Below, piece by piece: positions 17,814-26,258 of a stretch of 64,000 nucleotides of DNA. Below the pieces are notes generated by a model. The model had not been told where the DNA came from, made no database searches, and was given only the letters and a program-made list of their open reading frames with translations. Source of the DNA: Pirellula sp. (lineage in GTDB: Bacteria > Planctomycetota > Planctomycetia > Pirellulales > Pirellulaceae); the NCBI GenBank assembly GCA_021300015.1, contig JAJTFB010000004.1, positions 1 through 64,000 on the forward strand. The letters run 5' to 3'. Every line of letters starts with the position of its first letter. The stretch's first letter is position 1. A program made the position numbers and the translations under genes.

Positions 17814-17844
17814 ACCGATCGATCCTCTGCTGCGATTTCAAGAA

Positions 17845-17920
17845 GCCCGGAGGGCTGACACATCAATCTGGGGAATGATCATCTGTGGCATATAAAATCC
17901 TGTGTATCGGCCCTCCGGGC
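17845..17920. repeat. Perfect 11-bp inverted repeat (GC-rich)
   Basis: Arms 17845-17855 (GCCCGGAGGGC) and 17910-17920 (GCCCTCCGGGC) are perfect reverse complements 54 bases apart, in the gap between the convergent acyltransferase and lnt genes. The arms are themselves near-palindromic. It may be a REP-like element or a bidirectional transcript end; there is no strong T-run. Confidence 0.55.
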
Positions 17921-18013
17921 CTCTCCGATTTTACTATGCACCTGCTACCGGGGCCTTCGACCCCGCACGTAGTGGATCTCGCGCAGAGATCCCGGCGCTG
18001 CTGGAAGAAAGGA

Positions 18014-18046
18014 ACGCAAAGGCGCTAAGGCGCAAAGACGCAAAGG
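18014..18046. repeat. Purine-rich short tandem repeat (GCGCAAAG type)
   Basis: Four degenerate copies of an ACGCAAAGG/GCGCTAAGG motif in a row, just outside the 3' end of lnt. This kind of CGCAAAG-rich repeat is found between genes in many bacteria, so I regard it as a dispersed intergenic repeat rather than a regulatory site. Confidence 0.6.
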
Positions 18047-18090
18047 TATTGGATGCGATTGAACAGGACTGGCGGACACCGGCTGCGATT

Positions 18091-19824
18091 TCAAGCTGTC
18101 TTTTTTGCAAACCACCGTCTGGCGATCCACAGGATGCTCGGGACGAGGCCGATGAGTGCAACAAGCTTGGCCGGCCAATCGCCCCAGGTGCTCCACCAGC
18201 CACTGCGCCCATCGGGGATGGGCTCTGCGACCAACCAACCGGCATCCATCTTCGGCAATCGCTTGATCACTCTGCCGTCACCATCGATCCAAGCCGTGAT
18301 GCCGGTGTTGGCGGCCACGAGCACCGGGATCCTGTTCTCAACGGCCGTCAGGATCGCGCTATTGAGATGATGGTCCAGAATGCTCGAACCGCGAAACCAT
18401 CCATCGTTGGAGATGTTGATCATCACATCGGGTGCCTTGCCCTGGGCCGTCAACCGTTGGACTTGGGATCGCATCAAATGCGGAACCGTATCCTCGAAAC
18501 AGACGTTGGCCATCACGCGACGCCCCGAGGCCAACTCCCAAGCCTTAGGCTCTTTGCCCGCACTGAGTGTCGCCAGACCGATCGATTGCATGATCGAGGG
18601 GAACCAGGAGAGAACCGGGATGTATTCCCCGAACATCACCAAGTGGGACTTTGCATAGTAATCGATCGGCTGGCCCGAATTGCCGATCCAAACGGCGCTG
18701 TTGTAGCGATCCATGGCCCCTTGGCGAATATCGATCACGTCGGTCCCTACCAATAGATTCGGCAGGGGACCACCGCTGGCCAACCGCAGCCGACGAAGTT
18801 TCATTGCGTTGGCTCGTTCCAAATTTCCAAAGGCGATCTCCAATTCCTGGCGGTCCATGCCCAGGGTTGCCGGAACACTTTGGCCCCGATCCCAAAACAT
18901 CGTCGGCGCGAGTCCCGAGTAGATGCTCTCGGGCCAGACGAGCAAATCGATTTTCGATGCATCGGGGTTGGTACTTTCGGCAGCGTCCTGGCGTATCGCT
19001 TCGATCGCACGTTGGGTCGTTATTTCGTAGCTGAGCCAGCCTTCTTCGATCGATTCGGCGGTCGCATCGAACATCGTTGGCATGTGGTCTTGAATCAACA
19101 CAATACGCCCCAATGGCTTGATGGGTTGCATCTGTTGGATGTGGCGCTCCCTGGCCGTCCAAGCTCCATAGCCAAGGAGAAACCAAGCAAAAATCGCCAG
19201 CCGAATCAACGCATGGGCATTGGCCAAGACCCAGAAAACCGGAGGGGACTTGCCCCGTCGAGCATCGAGAAACACATCGACCAACCAGCCCATGCTGAGC
19301 ATCATCATGAAGCCCACGCCGTAGGTCCCCAAGTGGCTGGCGATCTGCAGAACGAAGGGCCAAGGGGTTTGCGAATGGGCTAGCGAGCAGGGGGAAAAAC
19401 CGGTGATGATGTAGGAGCGAAACAGCTCAGCGCTTGTCCAGCCGATCGCGCATGCCAGGGCTAAGGGGAACCGGTATCGATGGTGAAGGCTTCTTGCGAT
19501 CGAGAGCGAAACGGGAAAATAGACCGCCAAATACAACGACAATGCGATCCAACCGGCCGTCAGAGGCCAGAACGCCAAACGGATGCCTTGCAAAAGAAAC
19601 AGCCACATCAGACTCGCAGCGCCCCAAGCGATCCAGTGCTCGCGACGCGTCAACGTTGGATACTGAGCGACGATGTAGGAAAAAATCCCGCAGGCGACCC
19701 AAGCCAAGATCGGTAGAAAGACCGGAGGTTGCGCCAAATAATACGTCAGGCAACAGGCGAGGGAACACCATAGAAAATGACGCGATCGATCCGCGAGCGC
19801 GTCTTTTTTACCGTTCGATTCCAA
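18091..19824 (-). CDS. lnt: Apolipoprotein N-acyltransferase
   Basis: 577 residues. Lnt adds the third acyl chain to the N-terminal Cys of lipoproteins in the inner membrane. The N-terminal ~220 residues hold the expected series of membrane helices, and the C-terminal nitrilase domain has the catalytic triad: Glu299 in WPES, Lys392 in YAKSHLVMFGEYIP and Cys442 in NVCFEDT. Further signatures are MINISNDGWF and ENRIPVLVAANTG. It opens with TTG at 19824, preceded by a purine-rich GGGGGTGGGA that can serve as ribosome-binding site; no better start is near. Its presence agrees with the several lipoprotein-like products of this window. No operon partner. Confidence 0.95.
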   Translation of the reverse strand: MESNGKKDALADRSRHFLWCSLACCLTYYLAQPPVFLPILAWVACGIFSYIVAQYPTLTRREHWIAWGAASLMWLFLLQGIRLAFWPLTAGWIALSLYLAVYFPVSLSIARSLHHRYRFPLALACAIGWTSAELFRSYIITGFSPCSLAHSQTPWPFVLQIASHLGTYGVGFMMMLSMGWLVDVFLDARRGKSPPVFWVLANAHALIRLAIFAWFLLGYGAWTARERHIQQMQPIKPLGRIVLIQDHMPTMFDATAESIEEGWLSYEITTQRAIEAIRQDAAESTNPDASKIDLLVWPESIYSGLAPTMFWDRGQSVPATLGMDRQELEIAFGNLERANAMKLRRLRLASGGPLPNLLVGTDVIDIRQGAMDRYNSAVWIGNSGQPIDYYAKSHLVMFGEYIPVLSWFPSIMQSIGLATLSAGKEPKAWELASGRRVMANVCFEDTVPHLMRSQVQRLTAQGKAPDVMINISNDGWFRGSSILDHHLNSAILTAVENRIPVLVAANTGITAWIDGDGRVIKRLPKMDAGWLVAEPIPDGRSGWWSTWGDWPAKLVALIGLVPSILWIARRWFAKKTA

Positions 19825-19930
19825 ATCCCACCCCCGCTAGCATCGCTCGAAGGATGTCGCCCCTCTTGAACGACTCGCAGGATGGATCCTAGACGCAATG
19901 CTCGTAGATTTGAAGATGGGTTGGAACGAA

Positions 19931-20004
19931 AAAAAACGCGGTGGGTGAAACCAGCTGAAAGTCCTCTCCCTCTTCCAGCCGATCCCAATCCACCGCGATT
20001 TTTT
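19931..20004. repeat. Inverted repeat with A/T flanks
   Basis: A CGCGGTGG core at 19937-19944 with an A-run before it pairs with CCACCGCG at 19990-19997 followed by a T-run, separated by 45 bases. With the A/T flanks the arms reach about 14 bases with one mismatch. It could act as a terminator-like structure, but the loop is large for that. Confidence 0.45.
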
Positions 20005-20008
20005 CAAA

Positions 20009-20040
20009 TGTCCGTCTGCTCAAGTGTCCGTCTTCTCAAG
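20009..20040 (+). repeat. 16-bp tandem repeat, two copies
   Basis: The unit TGTCCGTCTGCTCAAG is directly followed by a copy with one mismatch, and a third partial copy (TGTCC) begins at 20041. It ends in a motif CAGGGGTCAGACTTG reminiscent of the repeats near REP-associated transposases, but no such gene is present. Confidence 0.6.
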
Positions 20041-20430
20041 TGTCCCAGGGGTCAGACTTGAAGCTAGGCCCTTAGTGCCAGCGAGAAGATGCACTTGGTG
20101 TGCCAATTGAGATCAAGCTTGGACGTTTTTTAGTGACGTTTTTTCGACTTGTCGATCGCGAATTTTTAAAAGCCATTTTTTCGAGACTTTTCTGGGGTAA
20201 GTTGGCGCTTCGATGGGATAGGCAAGGATCGAAAAAAGCCCAACTCTTTTGGGTTTTCTGGTCCGATGGCCTACCAGCCTCGTGGTGCTGCCCGGTTTTT
20301 ATGCAGGCTGCTCAAGGGTGCTTGCCTATCTTTACGGAAAGCCCCTGGCTGGGCATACTGTTTCGCTCATGCAACGTTGGGCGTTGCACAGCCCGCTTGC
20401 CGCATGGAACAGCAATGGTGGAAAACCTGT

Positions 20431-21249
20431 ATGGATAAGCTCTGGAGAGAACGTCTGTCGGTCCTTGAGCTTTCCACCATGCGATGGAGCTTCGAGGACG
20501 ATGTGATTCGGTATAGGGATCACGGATACCGGGCCATCGGGGTATGGCGGGACAAGCTTTCGGACTTTGGTGAATCGAAGGGGCGGCAACTTCTCGACGA
20601 ATTGGGAATGAGTGTTTCGTCACTTCATTGGGCTGGTGGATTTACCGGTTTTGAAGGACGTTCGCATACGGAGTCCCTGTGCGATGCGCTCGATGCGGTG
20701 CACGTCGCTTCGGACTTGCAAGCCGACTGCTTGGTGATTTTGGCTGGCTCTAGGGCAGGGCACACGCGCAGCCATGTGCGGCGTTTGCTCGTCTCGGCAC
20801 TTAAGGAGATCGCGCAGCAAGCCGCAGCGTTAGGAGTGCAACTGGCACTCGAGCCGATGCATTCAGGATGCGCTCAGAATTTCTCGTTCTTGACGAACAT
20901 TCCCGAGACGCTCGAGGTTCTCTCCTCGATCGACCAGAGCAACTTGGGCATCGTCTTTGATTGCTACCACATGGCTCAGGATCCAAGGGTCCTTGATTGG
21001 CTCCCTGAGATTACGCCTCAGATTCGACTAGTGCAATGCGGTGATTCCAAATCGATCCCCAACGGATTGCAGAACCGCTGCCTTTTGGGACATGGTCGTG
21101 TTCCGATCGCACCGATCATCCAAACGATCGAGAACAGCGGCTATCAGGGCTATTACGAGGTCGAGCTTCTGGGTGAGGATGTCGAGGAATACGACTACGA
21201 CCATCTTTTGGAAACCTCTCACCAAACTCTCTTGAGGCTCACGTGCTGA
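20431..21249 (+). CDS. Sugar phosphate isomerase/epimerase (AP endonuclease 2-type TIM barrel)
   Basis: 272 residues from ATG 20431, which has a GGTGG nine bases before it; ATG 20404 is the alternative and lacks one. It is a xylose-isomerase-like TIM barrel: metal ligands are expected from the Glu in LALEPMH, the Asp and His in IVFDCYHM, and the Glu in YYEVELLG near the end, with LGHGRVPIAPII before it. The family isomerises or epimerises sugars or sugar phosphates; the substrate is not evident. Its TGA overlaps the GTG start of surE by seven bases, so the two are translated together. Confidence 0.8.
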   Translation: MDKLWRERLSVLELSTMRWSFEDDVIRYRDHGYRAIGVWRDKLSDFGESKGRQLLDELGMSVSSLHWAGGFTGFEGRSHTESLCDALDAVHVASDLQADCLVILAGSRAGHTRSHVRRLLVSALKEIAQQAAALGVQLALEPMHSGCAQNFSFLTNIPETLEVLSSIDQSNLGIVFDCYHMAQDPRVLDWLPEITPQIRLVQCGDSKSIPNGLQNRCLLGHGRVPIAPIIQTIENSGYQGYYEVELLGEDVEEYDYDHLLETSHQTLLRLTC

Positions 21250-22016
21250 GGGACCTGGAAGTCGACTTTTTACTTACCAACGACGATGGGATCGATGCCT
21301 TGGGACTGCAGGCTATAGGACAGGCCATCGGGGCGATCGGTACGATGGCCATGGTCGCTCCCGATACGGTCCGCAGTTGCTGCTCGCACGCAGTGACGAC
21401 GGCTGAGGCCCTGCAGGTTGTCCAGATCGACTCGGTCCGTTGGAAAGTCTCTGGGACTCCTGCCGATTGCATCCGAGTGGCGATCAAGCATCTGCGGATT
21501 CGGCCCAAGTGGGTGCTTTCGGGGGTCAATGAGGGGGGGAATCTCGGAGTCGATATTCACTACAGCGGCACGGTGGCCGGTGCGCGCGAAGCGGCCTTGA
21601 TGGGACTTAGATCGATGGCCATTTCGCAGTATCTTCGCAGGGACCGACCAAGGCATTGGGAGCTGTCGGCCCTACGTGCGATCCACGCTTGGAGCCAACT
21701 TCAATCGCTTGAACTCGGGCCTACCGAGTTTTGGAACATCAACTTGCCGGTCGTCGAGAGTGCGCGAGTCGATTTGCCTCTGGTGCAATGCAGTCCGGAG
21801 CCTCAAATGCTCACGTACGATTTTGCCTGTGTCGATCCAGAGCCCTCGGATATGGCCAGTTCGAATATGGCCAGTTCGAATATGGCCAGTTCGGATCAGA
21901 CGCAGTGGTTAAAGTACCGGAGCAATTATCAAGAGCGTCCCCGGAGTGAGTCGCTCGACGTCGAGCAGTGCTTCTCCGGGCAGATCACGGCCACACGGTT
22001 AAGCAGCAAGTTTTGA
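21243..22016 (+). CDS. surE: 5'/3'-nucleotidase SurE
   Basis: 257 residues. SurE dephosphorylates nucleoside monophosphates and is associated with stationary-phase survival. The metal-binding NDDG lies at residues 13-16, followed by MVAPDTVRSCCSHAVT (the family's AP-x-x-x-x-S-G loop, somewhat altered, SCCS instead of SGxS), SGTPADCIRVA, and VNEGGNLGVDIHYSGTVAGAREAA, which holds the second ligand set. The start is a GTG at 21243 within the preceding gene. A 15-base unit repeated three times (21850-21894) encodes MASSN-type repeats in a loop near residue 205 that is absent from the family consensus. The altered SGxS loop makes full activity plausible but not assured. Confidence 0.9.
   Translation: MLRDLEVDFLLTNDDGIDALGLQAIGQAIGAIGTMAMVAPDTVRSCCSHAVTTAEALQVVQIDSVRWKVSGTPADCIRVAIKHLRIRPKWVLSGVNEGGNLGVDIHYSGTVAGAREAALMGLRSMAISQYLRRDRPRHWELSALRAIHAWSQLQSLELGPTEFWNINLPVVESARVDLPLVQCSPEPQMLTYDFACVDPEPSDMASSNMASSNMASSDQTQWLKYRSNYQERPRSESLDVEQCFSGQITATRLSSKF
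21850..21894 (+). repeat. In-frame 15-bp tandem repeat, three copies, in surE
   Basis: Unit ATATGGCCAGTTCGA, three consecutive copies (last base of the third differs), encoding repeated NMASS blocks. The length, a multiple of three, keeps the frame. Confidence 0.9.
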
Positions 22017-22026
22017 GCGATAGGTT

Positions 22027-22470
22027 TTACGCTGCTTTGTGAAGCTCGTGGGCATCGGTAAGGATGATCGGTTGGCAAAGGGGTTGATCGTCGATGACGA
22101 TGACCTGGACGGCCAAGCGGCGTGTTGAGTTCAGAATCACAGGGCTCTTTAGGTTCGTTGTCCAGTGGTTCCCTTGTTTGCTCAGCGATGCCAAAACATA
22201 CACCTGGTCTTTGGCGTGCATCTGAAGCAAATCTAGATCCCTGCGTTGGACTTGGAGCCGATAGTTCGGGACGAACCTACGCGGGCTGATCATCGGGAGT
22301 GCGACATGGCTCAGGGCGACCGACTGTAGCCAAGCGAGTTCCTCGCTTTCCTTCGAGGCCAGCAGAACCCAGTGGCGGTATTCCTCGAATCCGATCAAGC
22401 CATGGGGCATGAAAATCAGGTCCGAGTGGCTGATTTCTAGTTGGCCAAAGCGTGTCGATTGGATCTGCAT
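22027..22470 (-). CDS. fliW: Flagellar assembly factor FliW
   Basis: 147 residues. FliW binds the translational repressor CsrA and flagellin, coupling flagellin synthesis to assembly. The sequence opens IQSTRFGQLEISHSDLIFMPHGLIGFEEYRHWVLL, the FliW N-terminal beta-barrel pattern (F-x-x-G-I-P-G-F/L-E core as MPHGLIGFE), and ends with the LRR/IIL strands of the family. Normally csrA follows; it is not next to this gene, whose neighbours are surE (convergent) and smc (upstream on the same strand). So this is an isolated flagellar gene in a region otherwise lacking motility genes, apart from a FlgI-like lipoprotein 4 kb away. Confidence 0.85.
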   Translation of the reverse strand: MQIQSTRFGQLEISHSDLIFMPHGLIGFEEYRHWVLLASKESEELAWLQSVALSHVALPMISPRRFVPNYRLQVQRRDLDLLQMHAKDQVYVLASLSKQGNHWTTNLKSPVILNSTRRLAVQVIVIDDQPLCQPIILTDAHELHKAA

Positions 22471-22590
22471 GGTTTGCGAGTTGGTAAGCTGCGTAGGATG
22501 ACGAAACCATCGATTTATTCGGCATGATTCGTCAGCGGTTTAAGCCGAACACGAAAAAAATCTGGAATTTCGCAAGTTCCAAGAGGTCCG

Positions 22591-25500
22591 CTAAGCCGCT
22601 TTGTTTTCGTGTTGGGCCGCCTCGGCCCGCTCGGGGATCTCTTCGAATCGCACCGAGACCTGCCGCGACACCCCACTTTCTTGCATCGTGATTCCATAGA
22701 TCCTGTCGGCGGCGGTCATGGTTTTTTTGCTATGCGTCACAATGATGAATCGGGTGCTATCGAGGAATTCGTTCAGGACGTTGACGAACCGTCCGATGTT
22801 GGCTTCGTCAAACGGTGCGTCGACCTCATCGAGCACACAAAAGGGACTCGGTCGGTGCTGGAAGAATGCCATGATCAACGAGACGGCCGTCAGGGCCTTT
22901 TCTCCACCGCTGAGCAAGTTGTTGCTGAAGGTGGTCTTGCCTGGTGGAGTCGCTAGGATCTCGATACCGCTATCGGGATCCTCGGGGTTCTCCAAGACGA
23001 TGTCTGCATGTCCGCCACCAAAGGACTTGCGGTAGAGGGCTTGGAAATTGACACGGATTTTTTCGAGTGTCTCCAGGAAGATCGACTGGGAGTCGACGTC
23101 GATCTTCTGCATCGTTTTGGTCAGGGTAGCTTTGGTCTCGAGCAGGTCTTTCTCGTGCCCTGAGAGGGTGTCGTAGCGGGATTGGAGTTGCTCAAGTTCC
23201 TCGAGGGCTTCGAGATTCACGCTGCCAGCCATTTGGATTTCGTGCCTAAGCGCACTGAGTTGCGACTCGAGTTCGTAGCGATCGAGCGTTTCCTGTTGGC
23301 TGAGTTCGGAATCCTCCGTGGGTGCATCGAGGTCGATTTGGTAGTCGTCGCGATATCGAGACACAAAGGACTGGAGTTCTTGTTCCAGGCGGGTTTGCTC
23401 GAGTTCAAAGTTCGCACAACGATCGGTCCATTTATCGATCTGTCGTTGCAAGCCGTCTCGGTTTTGAACGATACTTTGAAGTTCGAACTGCCCAGCTTCG
23501 AGCGACTCGCTAGCGACCTGTCGAGCTTGCTGTAGCTCCACGAGTTGTTGGTCTTCTTGAGAGAGTTCCTCTCGGAGCCTTTCGGCTTGATCGGTGATTT
23601 CCCCGATGCGGTTTGCTAAGCTTTGGAGTCCATCGTTGGCGACCTGGACGTGATGATTCCGCTCGTGGGTGTCGTTGAGCAATTGCTTGAGGGTGGTTCT
23701 GAGCCCGTCAATCCGCTGTTCGAGACGCGCTGCGGCGACCCGTTTGTCGACCAATTCGCTTTGCGAGGTGCGAGACAAAAGCTCGAGATCCTCGAATTCG
23801 TTTTCGGTTTGCGTAAGTGTCTCGAGAATCGCTTGGCTCTGGTCGTGGAGTTTCTCGAGCACAAGTTTCCGTTCGCTTAGAAGATCGAGCAAGCTTGAGC
23901 GCTGAGACTCATGCTCAAAGATCGCGGATTGCTTGGCGAGCAATGCATCATGGAGTTCCTCGGAACGCTTGGCTCGGGCGAGCATGCGTTCATGGATCGA
24001 CTCGACATTCCGTTGGGAGTCAAAAACCTCTTTTTCGGTCGAACGGACTTTTTCCGAAGCGATGTGGTGTTCTTGCTGAGTCTGCTCGAGCGTCGATTTG
24101 GCTTCCAAGTACCGCATTTGCAGATTTTCGATCTGCTCCTCGGCCGCCTGCATCTCGCTGCGCCGCGAGACGAGTCCCAAGCCGGCTTGCAACGAACCGA
24201 TGGTAATGCTCCCATCGCTATCGATCAATTGGCACTCGGCGGTGACAAACCGCAGTCCCGCTCCGCGCAGGTGACTCAATTCCAATGCCGTCGTGAGCGA
24301 TTCGACGAACCAAGTCGTCCCTAGGAGCGATCGGACCAAAGGTTCATGCGTCGTGTCGTAGCGAACCAATCGGTCGGCGCGGCCCAAGACACCTCGCAGT
24401 CCGTCGAGCTGGATCTTTTCGCCGGTCCTGCGGGCTGGTAATCGATCGAGTCTCAGGAGCGTTACACGTCCGTTGGGCTCTAGCCGTCGGTCTTGGATCC
24501 AATCGACCACTTGGCCATCTGCCAGGACAACCGCGTCGGCATGAGACCCTAAGGCCACATCGACCAGAGGAGCCAGATGCAATTCGGAGCTGATCAAATC
24601 CGCGACGATTCCTTGGATCGACCTAGCGGCCTGTTCGAGCATATTCGTCTCTAGCGAATAATTGTGCTCTTGCGATTTTCGTTCGACTAGCTCAGCGGCC
24701 GCACGGATCAGTTGCTGACCACCCTTTCCGGCGGTTGCAAATTGGTCCTCAAGCTCTTCGAGAACCTTGCTGCGCTCGCGCAGTCTTTGGATCTGCGCAT
24801 GGACTTCGAGCATCTCCTGCAATTGTTGATCTTGCAACTGAGTCAACTGTTGGAAGAACTCTTTTGCCGACTCTCGGGCGGCGATCGCCAATCCATACCC
24901 TTGCTCGGCCTGCTGCTTGTCCGAGGACAAACGATCGGACTCGGCCTTGAGTTCTCGAAGCTGCAGCTCGATCCCTTCGGATGCTTGGCGTCCTTGGTCG
25001 ATCGAATCGGCAAGCTGTTCGAGCTTGGATTCATGCAACGAAACGTCGTATCGGACTTTGGAGATCTCGTCTCGGAGGTTCTGCTGCTCGAGTCGGAGTA
25101 ATTCGAGCCTCGAGCGTCGCTCACCGAGTTGCAAGTCGCGATCTTTGCACGCTTGGTCGAGCTGCGTAAGGGACTCCGTCTGAACGAGGCGTTGGGCGTC
25201 GAGTTCGTCGAGTTCGCCGTTCCGTTCGTTGATTTCATCCTGGCTGATTGAGACACGGCGTTCGAGCGATTCGATGCGATCCTGCAAGTTCGCTTGTTCG
25301 GTGAGCCACTCGGAATGGCGTTGGCGCAATGACGCCAATTCGCCTTTTTTTTTCGCTTGGATGGTCTGAAGATCGATGATGCTTCGTTGGTTTGCCTCAA
25401 GAGTCGCTTGGCGTTCCTGCACCCCTTGGGTCGCCTCGTTCCACTGGGTTTCGATGGCTTGAAGCTGGCCTTCGAAGTCGATCTTCTGATCGACTGCATG

Positions 25501-26250
25501 GCGGACCTGCTGGATCGACTTGGCGAGCTGTTTTTCCAGTTCGTTGCGCTCTAGGGTCCCGAGCCTACGTCGCTGCGAGAGCATTTTGGAGTTTAGTTCC
25601 CGGTAACGCTGGGCTCGAGTCGCCTGATTTTTTAGCGCCGCGAGTCGATTTCCCACCTCCTCGACAATGTCTCGAAGCCGCACCATGTTCTGGTCGACGC
25701 GCGCCATGCGGCGCTCGGCCTCGGCCTTGCGAGCCTTGAATCGAGAGATCCCTGCCGCCTCCTCGAAGATCGCCCGCCGGTCCTTAGAGGAGGACTGAAG
25801 CAACCGATCCACTTTGCCCTGCTCGATGAGACTGTAAGCGTCGAAGCCAACGCCGGTGCCTCGGAAAAGCTCTCGGACGTCCTTGAGCCGGCACGGACGC
25901 CCGTTGATCGCATATTCCCCTTCGCCGCTGCGGTAAACCCGCCGACTGACTTGTACCTCATCGAGTTCCGTCGGCAAGATCCGTTTTCGATTGTCCAAAA
26001 CCAACGTGACCTCTGCGCTGTTGGCAGGCTTACGGCCACCTTGCGCAGATCCTTTGAAAATCACATCCGTCATGTCCGAGCCGCGCAGGGCCTTGGCGCT
26101 CTGGGCTCCCAAAACCCATTTGATCGCATCGACGACGTTCGATTTGCCTGAACCGTTGGGACCGACAACCACGGTGATCCCATCGGCGAAATCAAATCGC
26201 GTACGGTCTGCAAAACTTTTGAAGCCTGAGAGTTCCAGCGCTCTTAACAT
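22591..26250 (-). CDS. smc: Chromosome segregation protein SMC
   Basis: 1219 residues, full length for bacterial SMC. The N-terminal head has Walker A GPNGSGKSNVVDAIKWVLG; two long coiled coils surround a hinge near the middle (about residues 540-680, with ALGSHADAVVLADGQ). The C-terminal head has the ABC signature LLSGGEKALTAVSL and Walker B CVLDEVDAPFDEANI. With ScpA and ScpB it forms the condensin that organises and segregates the chromosome. scpB is present at 34454; scpA is not in the window. The upstream gene ends 8 bases before its ATG, so the FlgI-like lipoprotein and smc probably share a transcript. Confidence 0.97.
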   Translation of the reverse strand: MLRALELSGFKSFADRTRFDFADGITVVVGPNGSGKSNVVDAIKWVLGAQSAKALRGSDMTDVIFKGSAQGGRKPANSAEVTLVLDNRKRILPTELDEVQVSRRVYRSGEGEYAINGRPCRLKDVRELFRGTGVGFDAYSLIEQGKVDRLLQSSSKDRRAIFEEAAGISRFKARKAEAERRMARVDQNMVRLRDIVEEVGNRLAALKNQATRAQRYRELNSKMLSQRRRLGTLERNELEKQLAKSIQQVRHAVDQKIDFEGQLQAIETQWNEATQGVQERQATLEANQRSIIDLQTIQAKKKGELASLRQRHSEWLTEQANLQDRIESLERRVSISQDEINERNGELDELDAQRLVQTESLTQLDQACKDRDLQLGERRSRLELLRLEQQNLRDEISKVRYDVSLHESKLEQLADSIDQGRQASEGIELQLRELKAESDRLSSDKQQAEQGYGLAIAARESAKEFFQQLTQLQDQQLQEMLEVHAQIQRLRERSKVLEELEDQFATAGKGGQQLIRAAAELVERKSQEHNYSLETNMLEQAARSIQGIVADLISSELHLAPLVDVALGSHADAVVLADGQVVDWIQDRRLEPNGRVTLLRLDRLPARRTGEKIQLDGLRGVLGRADRLVRYDTTHEPLVRSLLGTTWFVESLTTALELSHLRGAGLRFVTAECQLIDSDGSITIGSLQAGLGLVSRRSEMQAAEEQIENLQMRYLEAKSTLEQTQQEHHIASEKVRSTEKEVFDSQRNVESIHERMLARAKRSEELHDALLAKQSAIFEHESQRSSLLDLLSERKLVLEKLHDQSQAILETLTQTENEFEDLELLSRTSQSELVDKRVAAARLEQRIDGLRTTLKQLLNDTHERNHHVQVANDGLQSLANRIGEITDQAERLREELSQEDQQLVELQQARQVASESLEAGQFELQSIVQNRDGLQRQIDKWTDRCANFELEQTRLEQELQSFVSRYRDDYQIDLDAPTEDSELSQQETLDRYELESQLSALRHEIQMAGSVNLEALEELEQLQSRYDTLSGHEKDLLETKATLTKTMQKIDVDSQSIFLETLEKIRVNFQALYRKSFGGGHADIVLENPEDPDSGIEILATPPGKTTFSNNLLSGGEKALTAVSLIMAFFQHRPSPFCVLDEVDAPFDEANIGRFVNVLNEFLDSTRFIIVTHSKKTMTAADRIYGITMQESGVSRQVSVRFEEIPERAEAAQHENKAA

Positions 26251-26258
26251 GCGTCCTC

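Larger units (their letters stand above)
19825..20430. other. Divergent intergenic region, 606 bp
   Basis: Gap between lnt (minus) and the TIM-barrel gene (plus). An open frame at 20100-20438 has no recognisable protein character. It contains the inverted repeat 19931-20004 and the 16-bp tandem repeat 20009-20040 listed separately; beyond these I see nothing identifiable. Confidence 0.5.

Noticed and set aside
17902-18756. 284-residue plus-strand open frame over lnt
   Set aside because: Antisense to lnt, with no domain character.
20100-20438. 112-residue plus-strand open frame before the TIM-barrel gene
   Set aside because: No ribosome-binding site of note, no domain, and it overlaps the next gene.
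21850-21894. Tandem repeats as a CRISPR array
   Set aside because: Units are contiguous without spacers, in frame inside surE, and no cas genes are near.
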